Position numbers and translations under genes: made by a program
Assembly: GCA_003988855.1 (NCBI GenBank)
Contig: QYAI01000135.1
Coordinates: forward strand, 1-64,000
Origin: Arachnopeziza araneosa
Taxonomy: Eukaryota; Ascomycota; Leotiomycetes; Helotiales; Arachnopezizaceae
Direction of reading: 5' to 3'
Length of the DNA: 64,000 bases
Shown: positions 21,553 to 32,700 of the stretch, one piece after another
Position numbering within the stretch: position 1 is the first letter of the stretch
Layout of the letters: each line of letters opens with the position of its first letter
Notes under the pieces: generated by a model
Databases searched by the model: none
What the model was told of the DNA's origin: nothing
What the model saw: only the letters and a program-made list of their open reading frames with translations

Positions 21553-22990
21553 TTGTTCAAATCGGAATAGACGTAGGAAAGGAGTTTTGAAAATATAGAT
21601 CAGGTGCTGGGGAAGATGTGGCGTATTGATAATTGGTTTCCTAGAGTGGAGTTAAAGAAGAGATTATATGGAAAAAGGAGACACCGCTACAGTCCTCGAG
21701 TGGTCGTGTGACAAGCAGCGACTAGAGATATCATGTGTTACAGATGTCAGGTGGCCAGCACGGAGGGACAGAACTTTATTTCCGACGTGTAGAGAATAAG
21801 GGGCAGATCCAGAGTCAATTCGGACAAGGAGCAGAGAGAAGCCTGCTATACATAATGCATACCTCACTCCTGTAGACTTTCTTTCCCTATATTCTTCTTT
21901 TCCTTCGTAGCTATCCTACAAGTCGAATGTACTCAGACTCGTTACGCGCTCCTATATGCCTCCTGACTAGCCATATTCGTACTTGTGCCGTTACAGGTCG
22001 TACACGAAGGGAATGCGCTGTAGCGAAAAAAATATCATTTATCCAATTTTGGGGAACTCTTACCTACGTTAGATTGTTCTCTTGAGAACTCGGATATATC
22101 TACGTCGGCGTGTTATGCTTCGGATTTCAGCATGTTGTGAGGATTGTGCCCTCATCCATGTTGCTTCGCAGCCTAGGAAATGGTAATAATAATTCAGTTG
22201 TAAAATACGCTATAATGATAAATGAGAGCAATCGATCAACTGGGCAATGAAGTCCTCAAACAAATCACTGCCTCGGAAGCTTTGGTATATTCGCCTTAGT
22301 ACGATGCCATCACAGCCTAACTCATCAATTTCCCCCAGGCTTAAGAAACACCTAAAGCGATTCAAATCTCTTGCTCTTTATCCCGACACAGCTGACAAAA
22401 GAATTTATAAGCACATCAACTTTACGCTATTAGAAATCTATCCAATTGTGCATCGGATTTACTCTTTGGACAAGGTCGACATCGGTACCCTCTCAGTTCC
22501 AAATCTTCACGCAAATGTCCGAGTGCTTCGCCACCCATTATGCCATGGGTGTAGCACTCGCCAATAAGAATGTACCCATTTCCTTGCTTTTAAAGCATAT
22601 GGGATACGGGGGCGCCAACCAAGATAGCAATAACGTCGTCAGATTTTGTTTCTGGGGTGCAAGACCAATAAATCCTGATTTCGTCATCATAAATCTACGG
22701 CCGAGGCAGAACTTAATATTATCTAAGCTAAGATAGGGTTTGAAGATTCCCAAGGGGGGAAGTGTAGCGTTGGTCAAGGTTGTGCCATCAACGTATGCAA
22801 GAAAGAGGACAAGATTGGGTCCGGTGAGGATACTGTGCAGTATATTCCCATATCTGGACTGTAAGAGACGGGTTCTGTAGGAACCTTACCCGTGTCTCTC
22901 CGTAATTTCGATGCTCGTGTTTCCCATGTCCCACTTAGCTTGAAAGAGATTAAAGTCAGTTTAAGTAGCCCTAATCAAACGAAGCTGAAT
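21553..22990. other. Intergenic stretch with an unidentified fragmented frame
   Basis: There is no intact gene. Between 22247 and 22735 two overlapping plus-strand frames look mildly protein-like (one ends in FCFWGARPINPDFVIINLRP) and could be one frame-shifted remnant, but no family is recognised. The segment 22790-22920 may hold the 3' exon of the truncated HET gene on the other strand. Confidence 0.3.
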
Positions 22991-23735
22991 TTAACTTACC
23001 AACTGCCACCATTGGTTAAGTGTGGGGACAATCTTGCCTTCCGATATTGGTGCCTGGACTGGACACAGTTCTTGTAGTGACTCAACTACGTCAAAGCTTA
23101 TCCCAAGACAGCTGAGCTGAAGGTGATCGGTGGAAATGCGGGGTCCGCAAGCAACGCTGCCGCCAGCGTCATAAGTTTCACGGTATATATTTGATAATCC
23201 TAATGAGATCAAGCCCGGATCTTGTTGCCAATCAGGAACCCATGAAGGAAGAGAGCTCCGAAGACCGTCGTGATTATTGATTGTTGCTACTGCCGAAAGG
23301 ATTTTGAGAGATTTTTCTCGTGACATAATAGATGTAGCCACATATTTGTAGACAGTATCAATAGATTGGGTGTAATCTACCATCACACTCAGCTTATCCT
23401 CAGGTGAAAGAAGTCCAATCAGCCCGTAGGACTTTGTCCCGAGGATCTGTAGCGCGACTTAATCTGGTATCATGAAGTTGCTGTAGTAGAGAGGAGCGTT
23501 TGAGCGCTATAGGATCAATGGATAAAGTTGGAGGAGGGGTAAACGAGGACCGGAGGGTCTCAACGTTGGCAGTCCACCAAGCTGGAATACAGGTCCATGG
23601 AATACATATTAACCCGCAAATAGCAAGAGCATGTTCTGCCAATGCAACCTCTTGCAAAACCCAGATTCGGTGAAACCAAGGACGAGTTTCTAGAAAACTG
23701 GTAAACATCTTCAGGCCGATACAGCAGGAATGCAT
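22991..23735 (-). pseudogene. 5'-truncated HET-domain gene
   Basis: On the minus strand two exonic frames, about 23735-23420 and 23386-22991, carry the second half of a HET protein. The first has PWFHRIWVLQEVALAEHALAICG and ATDPRDKV, the second YGLIGL-type continuation followed by YTQSIDTVYKYVATSIM and LPSWVPDW. This block order is standard downstream of the HET core. The first half, with the expected SYCWG and WIDAICI-type blocks, is absent from the upstream 350 bases. No signal for a normal start is seen. A donor site after NQWWQL suggests at least one more 3' exon. It is likely a non-functional remnant, though expression of a short protein cannot be excluded. Confidence 0.7.
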
Positions 23736-24071
23736 ATCACGCCTCCAAGAGTAATCTAATCTAGATGCTTACGACGCCTCGTGCCTCCAGTAGTCGTGAA
23801 TGCGCTAATTTCGGTTTAAAGTTCGAATGAGGCTATGTCTTTACGACGTGGTAGTTGTGTCCGATCTATCATGTGACTGGAGCACCGGCGTGTCTAGATC
23901 CACAAGATGTGTCTCTAATAATTCACGTGGCCGCGCTAGCCGGAATTCATCTTCAGCTAACGTGGACCTTACTCAGTTTTACGGAAAACACGATTATGTA
24001 GCCTTCGAATATCTATCCTAATCCTCAACTACACCTTCTAAAGTCAAGATATTGAAGACCTTCGTGATTAA
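23736..24071. other. Short spacer
   Basis: This lies between the truncated HET remnant and the start of the next gene. No first half of the HET domain is found here and no gene is seen. Confidence 0.4.
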
Positions 24072-25087
24072 ATGTCTGAATCACCTAATCCCGAACACCC
24101 CGACCATCAAAGAAAGCGCGATAAAATAGGCGCCCTCCTGTGAGTCCCTCCACCCCACCTCTCATCACCTTCTCACACCCTCTAGCCATGAAGGATGGGA
24201 CTACTCCAAAGACCACGGCCACGATGAACTCGTCAAAGGCAAGCTCGCGCTCCAACACGGGCTAGGACTCGGCCACAAACCCAACGTGATCCCCTGGAGC
24301 GAAGCACGCATCGATGGACCCTTACGCACCGTTGAAATCGGCTGGCATCCCGTCGCTGGGATGGCCGGAAATTGGTTCGCTGAGAAATCCGGCCTCGGAA
24401 AACTCATCACGGAGAAGATCGGCAAGTATCCAGATCCCACGCAACATTGGGCGGTGTTGGTGGGGGACTACGTGCATGAGCTGTGGATGGATGAGGAGCT
24501 GGATATTATTTATATCAATGAGCGGTTGGAAAGGAGCGAGTGGCGGACCTTTGTAGTAGGGAAGACGAGGTTTTCGGATGAGGCGTTGAGGCAAGCTGGT
24601 GAGTCACTTGATGGTGAGAAGTCGGGAGAGGAACTGGGGCTGATGATCGGGTGAACAGGTGAGATGGTGATTCACAATATGAGGGAGCAGCGACCAGCAT
24701 ATAACATCATTTCGAATAACTGTCAGAATTATGCTGTTAATCTCTTGGACGCAATTCAAGTGGGTTCTCACCAGCAGTAAGTCAACCAAGACGGAGATCC
24801 TGTCTTCCAATCCCGAGCATAATCTCTGTCCACTTCTTATCAAAACTGCCTTTAAGCACTTTACTAATTTTCTCTCTTCTAGATTTGCGACGTCATTTGC
24901 TGTGTACCAAGCAGCCACTGGGAAAGGAGCCATTAAGGATCTCTTCGAAGATAAACATCCCGAAGAACAGCAAGAAGGCAATGCTCTCCACAGAGTCGAT
25001 ACAGTGGGCAATGCGCAGCAAGTTATGGAGGACAATACTACCAAGCTGGATAACCACAAAAAGTTCTTTAGCTTCCACTCCCATTAG
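24072..25087 (+). CDS. Unassigned protein with His and Asn-Cys boxes (papain/LRAT-like fold suspected)
   Basis: Four exons (24072-24139, 24186-24598, 24659-24776, 24883-25087) give 267 residues. The introns are 46, 60 and 106 nt, and the last has a TTACTAAT branch and a pyrimidine tract before its AG. The start is a short polar tail, followed by HEGWDYSKDHGHDELVKGKLALQHGLG. Two blocks stand out: QHWAVLVGDYVHELW with His110, and ISNNCQNYAVNLLDAI with Cys182. A His in a strand of the form HWAxxVG followed about 70 residues later by an N-C-x-x-x box is the arrangement of LRAT/NlpC-like thiol enzymes. I infer a related fold and a Cys-His active site without proof. I recall similar sequences as hypothetical proteins in other ascomycetes, and no function is known to me. 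Signal peptide and membrane spans are absent. Confidence 0.75.
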
Positions 25088-27469
25088 TGAGAGTGGTACT
25101 GACTGGCCTGGTAAATTGACTTTTTATTACTTTTCATTAGTAACGCAAATTTTTAGTTCCAATATTGATGATGAACTCCCAGCAGGTTTAAAGAAATGTT
25201 CAAATCCAAATTTCGACGTGGATGAGTTGGTGGGGGAGTTACTAGTTGATCTGAGGAGTTGGTCTCATTTATACCCATAACTTAGCCTGGTTTAAATGGC
25301 CGAACCTCTCGCTTGAATTTCATACGTGCTCTGACTTTTTTCCATGCTCCTTTTTGTACCCACTTGAATATCCTACACCTTTTCTTTGCCGCCTTCTTTA
25401 CTTGCTATATTCCTTCCAACACCCCTCCGAACCATAATCACTCTTGACACCCCAAGATCCAGCCCTTCCCATAGCAACAACAGGACCTCCTTCTATCCCA
25501 CTCCATCAACCGTCTAATCATTTCCAACTTCCTGTCTTCCAGTTCTTCCAACGCAAGAAGCAGTCTGCTGACATCATTTACAGCAAGGAGACCTTTTGCG
25601 ATCAGCTGCTCACAAAGGAAACTTTGGCGAACTGGAGGTTAGATCAGACAGGGACAAAATCGTGGATTGGGGTGTTGGGGACGAATTGGTTCCATTTCCT
25701 CGCGTTTTGAGATTCTCTCGCAAGATCTGGTGGATAATGAAATCATGATATTAGAAAAATGTTCAGATTTATATTTAATGGCTGGAGAGGAAGATTCATG
25801 CACATCTGTGATCCAATCATACTCTTTCGAAATGACTCCATTCTTAATTCTATAACCATTCATAGAAGATCCTCAGCTACGACTCTGATCTTCACTTCCT
25901 CAGGCCTTCATACCTTCAACCACATTGAAAATCTCTATTCCTTACCAGCAAAACACTAATTAAATCCGTGGCGCAATATCAACCTCAAATAATCTCACAC
26001 AGCCATACATGAACATACACCAGAGATGGCCCATCCTATCTTCCGACTCTCTCTCCGCCCACTTCTCAGGCTGTTCAAACCTCGCCGCCCCGAGCCAACT
26101 AGCTCCACACAACCAAAGAGGCGCTCGCGATGTAAGTGTGGGAAGAGTGGTGGTAGATATTGGATCAAACGCCGGAGATGAAAAGAACGTGTTGGGGATG
26201 GAAATATTTACAACGAGAGCTTGTGGTACAGGATACCTTTTGTGAATACTAGGAATTAATTCAATTTGGTACTGAAATTGATTCGATATTAACAGCGGAG
26301 TTTCAGTCGCTTCATGAAGGGAAATATTTGATGGTTTATCTCACGGTCAGGGTTAGTATAAAGGACCATGAATAAATTATTACTGTAAAGTAGCGGTCAT
26401 CACCCTAGTTTGCCATCATTGCTGGGGTATTATTCTGATCGGCTAAATATTTTCCTTAACACCTAGGTACCGAGTGATTTCACTTCTTTAGTGTATAATC
26501 GTCTTATTTGTGATTTACTCTCAACTACAGTGAATAATGAAACTCTGACTTACTTTCCAGTATTTAAACCCCCGAATTAATTGATTCCACCAACAGACCC
26601 ACCTCCGTCTCTACCCCTCCACAATCCACCTCTCACAAACCCGCTCCGACCTCCAAAACAAAACCAGATGTCGCCCGCGATTCTGAAATCCATCCTCCTC
26701 CTCGAACTCATCGCGCTTCCCCTCTTCTGGCTCTGCAGTTTTCTGATCCCGTACGAATCACCGGCGCGCCAGCCGTTGCATTCGCCACAGCCACAGACGC
26801 GACGGAACCGCAGGCATGAGAGTGGGCATGACCATGAACATGAACATGAGCACGAGGAAGAGAATAGAGAACGCGGACGGTGAGGCACCAGAAAGTGGTT
26901 GATAGAGATGGAGTGTTTGATGAAGGCGGGGCTTGATTGAATTATGGATGACGAATAATAAGCCACAAGTAAAAAGAGGCGCTGAAAATATTGAGAAAGA
27001 AGGAGCATGGAATTTTGGGTGGCGTCGATTTTGGAGAATTTTGAATTTTGGCTTTGGATACTGAAAAGGTCTCTATTGGAAAAATGGCGATAGGAGTCAC
27101 GGTAGGGTGATTGGATTTTATTTTACGCTAATCTATGGATTCGCTTTTGGTTTGTGATATTTTTGTTAGTAAAGGATCCTTATATTTGAGTACCGAGTAA
27201 CCCGCCATGAACATAACGCAAGAAGCGCATACTTCTCATTGGTATCTAAAATTATTAGCTAGTCATGTAAAGGATTCATGTGAGCTGAAAGCGGAGAAAA
27301 TATGAACGGCTCTAGGAATATCGGCTCTTGGTTGAATATTGATATTTTCCCAAAGTAGCTAAGATTCAATGCTGCAAAATGAACGAATGATGCAAAACAA
27401 GAGCCACCAGCAAACAAAAAAGCAAATATACCTCCCAAATGACCGTTCTAGAAACTTTTCCAAGGCCGC
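25088..27469. other. Intergenic stretch of low coding content
   Basis: No gene I can defend. Small frames exist: 25444-25710 (88 codons), 26026-26181 (about 51 codons, very basic, plus strand) and a compositionally biased frame at 26668-26883 rich in HEHE repeats. None shows splice context, domains or conserved-looking blocks. The 3' end of the ABC transporter lies at its right border. Confidence 0.35.
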
Positions 27470-30400
27470 CTAAAGCATCGCTGAATTTCCCAACCCAGCA
27501 TCACCGCCCTCAGCTTCATCTTCTCTTCCCACCATCATCCAATAAAGCCTCGCAAATACACTTCCTTCAAACTCCAATAACTCCCACGGACTCCCCTGCT
27601 CGACAACCCTGCCGGAATCAAGGACAATGACACGATCAAAATCCATGATGCCATCCAGCTTATGAGCGACACTAATGATTGTATGCTTAGAGAAGTGTCT
27701 CCTGATTAGTGTCTGAATGAGTTCATCGGTGTGTTTATCAACGCTACTCGTCGCCTCATCAAGGACTAGTATGGTGCTTTTGCGTAAAATAGCACGAGCG
27801 ATGCAGAAGAGTTGTTTTTGGCCGTGAGAAAGAAAGATGGAGTCGATAGAGGCATTTAAACCCCCCTTGGAACGGATAATGTCCCATAATTGCACAGATT
27901 TGAGAGCAGAGACAATCTCTCGGTCTGTAGCGGTGGAGCGCGGGGAGGCGTTGAGGCGCACAGAACCGGCGAGGAAGTAGGCATCCTGCGGAATGCCGTT
28001 GAGGCGGGATCTTAGAGACTGTCGCGGAATGAAAGAGATGTCGAGACTATCGACAGTGATAGTGCCGCTTGTGATGGTGAGCATGCGAAAGAGAGCGAGG
28101 AGAAGAGAAGATTTGCCGGAGCCGGTGCGGCCTACAATGCCGATCTTTTGTCCAGCGGGGATAGTGAGGCTAATCTCTTTGAGAATAAGTTCTCCAGGCC
28201 TGAAATAGTGAGCATATATTACTTGACGTAACTTGCGTGACTTACTTGTAGGCAGCGGAAACGTTGCTAAATTCTATTGAGCCGCGATGTGGCCACTCCG
28301 GTGGCGGCTCCTGGTTCTCGGAAGGAAGGTCTTCGCTCTCGGCGCTGCTAGTAAACGTCTTGACGCGAGCAATACTTCCGATGTGTGTTTCGACTTCTGT
28401 CCAGTAGGTGAGGAGAAGTTTGATACTCTGGCTGAACATGATGACATTCAACAACATCACGCCGACAAAACCTGAGCTAATGGTACCTCGGAGGGCGACA
28501 ACCAGAGCCATAAGAATTACCGCGATGGCAGCAACAATCAAGTCTAGAACAAGTACAAGCCATCTCTGTACTAAAAATAGTTGATAGAAAGGTCGTTGTG
28601 ATTGATTCAGCATTTCAAAGTTTTTCTTCTCAAGAGCTTTGCCCCATCCAAACGCTCTAATGGTTACGAGACCACTCAAAGCCTCAAGAAAATTTGAGTA
28701 AAGAGGCGACTTGGCTTCGATATCGAGGAACCGAAGTTGTCGTGAAGTTCGGAGATAATATCGTTGGATGAAATATAGTACAACGAGTAAAAATGGAAAT
28801 GCAATGGGCGCATACATGGAGGCAACTCCAATGATGATGATCTGAGCAACGCATAATACCAAAACTGTCTAGAGTCAAATAATTGCAGGGCAGCTTGGAA
28901 TTGCTTACTAGCAAACGTATTTAGAGCCGCAAGCGGAAGGTCCATATCAATCAACTGTAGATCCTGGCTGAATCGATTGAGTGTGACACCAATATCCGTT
29001 GTCGAGAAGAACGACATTGGTGAACTGTAGGGGATATTAGCAAACAGTTAAGGAAAGACAATTTCCAAGCCTACTTCAATACTGTCTTCAATAACAGCCA
29101 GTGGAACCGCTCCCCTGAACGGGGGACCATGGTGATAATCATTTGCCTAAGGAAGCGGATATTAGCAAATCTCATATGAATCCATTGCCATAACCTACCA
29201 AGAACTAATTATCAAAGAAACCAAGCATAATACTCCAATCAAGGAATAGATGCCCAGGTAGTAGCCTATCTTCTGATTGGGCGATACAGCATTTGCCTGA
29301 GCCCATTGCTTTACCCAAATAGCTGCCAGAATGTCAGCACCGTCAGAAAGGAAGAGTATATGAACGTACTTGGGTAAGAGTAGGTAACAACGAAAGCGCA
29401 AATGCAAACAATAAAAATAGAAGTAGGGAACCATCCCACAGTGCTGATATAATACATGTACACAGAAGTATCTCCGACACGTCGACTCGCATCATCTTCA
29501 GGAACATCTGAAACGTTCGGAACTTGAAAAGAGTTTTCAGTGGCATCATGAATTGTTTCTTTTTTCATGTCTGGCTCATACGAAACTCTTGGAGTATCCT
29601 CATCCATGGGAAGTATCTCATCTAGGCCGAGTCTCCGTTGAGTCTCTGCGAGGTTAAAGTTTGAAACATACCCTCCTGTAGCGTTGAGCTCTATGAAAGA
29701 TCCTTGTTCGGCAACCTTCCCATCCTTGCCCAGGACAATGATGTGATCCGTGTAGGGAAGGCGGGTCGCTATAGGAGGTCATTATCCTTTTCATTTAATA
29801 ATGGCGATGTAATACTTACAAGCGGAAGAAGCAAGAAGTACTGTGGAATGATGTTTACGAAGAAGTCCACTTTGACCAAGGAGATTATTAAAAACTAGAT
29901 TCTCTGTATCGGCATCAAGTCCACGGAGCACATCATCCAATATGAGAATATCTCGCCTAGCATATATTGCTCTTGCCAAAGCCTGAAGAAGTCAACACAG
30001 TCACGGGTTACTAGACTCGCATCCACTCACAATACGTTGACTCTGTCCCCCCGAAAGTGCAACTCCGGCACTTCCAATCTTGGTTAGGTCTCCTTTTGGC
30101 AATTGCCTCAGATCAGCATTCAGCTCACAAGCCTCGACAACAGTCTTGTACCACATTTCGTCGACAGGTGACATGGCAATAATACTCTCCTGGATGGTAC
30201 CATTCATATGCCAAGCGGTCTGGTCGCAGAAAGCAACCTCGGGAGAGGATATATGGACACTACCGGAGAGTTTCAAAGTTTCCCCAAGCACAGATTTAAG
30301 TAGGGTGCTTTTACCACAACCGACAGGACCGATGAGCATCGTAAATCTCTCTCTTGGGATTTTCAGATCGATCGAGTTCAAAATCGGTCGTTGTTCTTTG

Positions 30401-32700
30401 ATCCAGCCAAAACTGCCATTATGTATCTCAATGGCTGTAGATGGTTCAATCGGATAATCTGGTGGAGGTGTACCGGCTTGAATCGTATGTTCCGAGGATG
30501 GCGGCCTGCGAGCAAACCTAGCAAATTCTTTGTCCAGAAGATTGAACGGCTCCGAGACTTTTCTATCATCTACGCGAGTTTCTGCGACGAGAAACTCTTG
30601 TATTCGTTGGAAAGACCCCACCGAGCCTAAAAAGTTTGCAAGTGACATGATGAAAGAACCGAGAGGCTCCGACAGAAGTTGAAACAGCGAGAGAGATGTG
30701 AAAACACGTGCCGTATCCAACGTTTTGCCGTTGCTCATTCGCTTTGCTAGCAAAATGTATGTAGCGAACGTAAGTATGGGTGCGATGACGGGTGTGCTGA
30801 AGCCTAAAAGCGAATCAATGAATGTTTTCTTAAAATTGCAGGCTGGTCGCTTACTGAAAAGCATGTTCCACACAATCACGTGTCTGAACTTTTTCGAAAT
30901 CCGAAGCTCGTCAACTCTGAGGGCTTGAAGTGTCGTGGAAAGAATATCCGTCAAGCCGCACATCTTGATGCCTTTCATAGCACCTAACATGGATGCGGTA
31001 GCAGTGACTCGACTTTCAATCGCTTCAAGCCACCTAGCTTGTCGAGCCATAATCAGACCCGATGCCATAATGGAGCCCATCATTGAGACTAAAAGCTTGT
31101 TAGATTGACTCATTCAAATATGTAGGATAGATCGTACAAACTGCCACGCCAACTGGGATAGTACATGCTACACCAAGTTCTCTTTGTAAGAGGTAGATTG
31201 CAAGTCCAATTTCGATGATGTTTGCCCATAACTCATGTACTTTCTCCCAGCCAGTCGTGATTCTCTCAATGTCAGCACTCATCAAAATGACTGATGTAGA
31301 TGGATCAACAGAAGATACATCCACTTCCGCAGTTTTGCTATATAGCATGGACACCAAGCCACCTCTGACCATGGCGACAGTTCTGTAAGTCAGATGTTGT
31401 ACTTGGCCCGTGCAGACCTATTGAGGCCAGGTTAGCTGATTATAACACCCGCACCAATACATGATCAAGAGGAATTCGTTGTTCACACTGAACTACAGGC
31501 GGATTGTCTACTCTGATTTGAGTCGTAATTCGTCGATGACGAAGGATAATTTGAGGCCGAGTGCGTTACAGATCGAGGTACCAACTTGGGTAAGATATGC
31601 GATGTTGTGAAAGAGTGGAACTTACTGCGATTCCAACGTAGACAATTGAATAGGCTCCGACAAGACCAATTCCTTTGCTGGTAGTTTGTTTGGTAACTGG
31701 TTGTTGCGATATCGAGATGGCAGAATTTATCAGGAATGGCTGACAATAACTGAAAGCCGTCAAACATAGCCGAGGAAATATGGCCGACAACAAAGACCAT
31801 TTGACGGTGCCGATTGTTGTGAAAAATAGCGCATTTGGCGATTTTCTAGCTATTAATTGTTACTCTCGATGCTGGAGATCGTGCAGGGAGACGAACCTCG
31901 CTGCCAAGAAGCAGATAATGAGCTGTAGACATTCTCAGAGACAAGACGTTGATCGAGCATGAACAAATCATCGACAGCGAGGGTGTGTGAGTAACCGAAT
32001 TTGAAGAGAGGATTCAGCCACCAGAAGAAAAGTCGGTTGAATGGGCCGCTTGTCGCTTCCGGAGGACATTGCTCATATTCGTATTTCAAACTGTTACGCT
32101 TGTTGACTGATTCAAGAAGCAAGGCAACGAGTTTGACTGCAGTAGTTGTGGTGAAAACAATCTGCAAAACGAGGTCGTTGTTACGGAGCCAAAGTGTTCG
32201 GGTTCGCGCAACATCGAACAGAAGGGAGAAAAACAGATAAGCACTTATCAAAAACGATGGCTTGACGGATCGCGAGTGCTCATAATAAGACAAAGCTAAA
32301 AGAAGGATGGCACCAAGAAGAGACAACGAGTTACTTTGATTTGTTGTTTGAGTTTGGTCTGCTCGTACACTTTCCCAAAGAACAACAATGGCTAATTGAA
32401 AACAGCCAAATATTGCGTAACAGACCTATAGAGAACGTCTTAACACCTCAACGTTAAACATATTAGCGGGGAACATACCAGTTTACAATAAAATATAAGG
32501 CTAGTGTTGACTTTCTTCGTCTGCCTTCTCAGGTAAAACAATCGTAGCGCGCCTAGAATCAGAAACACAGCCGAAGGTATAATGGATAAAACAATCTCTT
32601 CAAACTGAAGTGTGAAGTCAAAGCCTCCACGGCAGTCTTTGGCATGAGGCCCAAAAGAGCTATCGATTTTGGAACAGTGACTGCCATTGTAGGTTGCCAT
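27470..32700 (-). CDS. ABC-C (MRP-type) full transporter with TMD0
   Basis: Thirteen exons on the minus strand join in frame to 1,494 residues: 32479-32700, 31897-32425, 31626-31849, 31138-31417, 30855-31088, 30031-30803, 29820-29982, 29370-29768, 29199-29322, 29075-29146, 28909-29024, 28246-28864 and 27470-28199. The order is TMD0 (from the N-terminus), TMD1, NBD1, TMD2, NBD2. NBD1 has Walker A GPVGCGKST (about residue 657), signature LSGGQSQRI and Walker B ILILDDV. The Asp after Walker B and SSA in place of the switch His mark it as the degenerate site usual in ABCC proteins. NBD2 has Walker A GRTGSGKSS, signature LSHGQKQLF, Walker B ILVLDEATSSVD and a switch His in SVAHKLD. The ATG at 32700 is the first true ATG. 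It is expected to pump conjugates, drugs or a cyclic peptide out of the cell or into vacuoles. Its position next to, and pointing away from, the NRPS makes it a candidate exporter. Confidence 0.9.

Noticed and set aside
22247..22735. A real gene on the plus strand
   Set aside because: Two short frames with a break between them, no splice signals that join them well, and no recognised family.
25444..25710. 88-residue protein gene
   Set aside because: Pro-rich start then ordinary residues, no domain, no splice context. Not distinguishable from chance.
26577..27008. Gene on either strand in the HEHE/SSSC repeat region
   Set aside because: Both strands are open because of simple-sequence bias, and neither frame has domain features.
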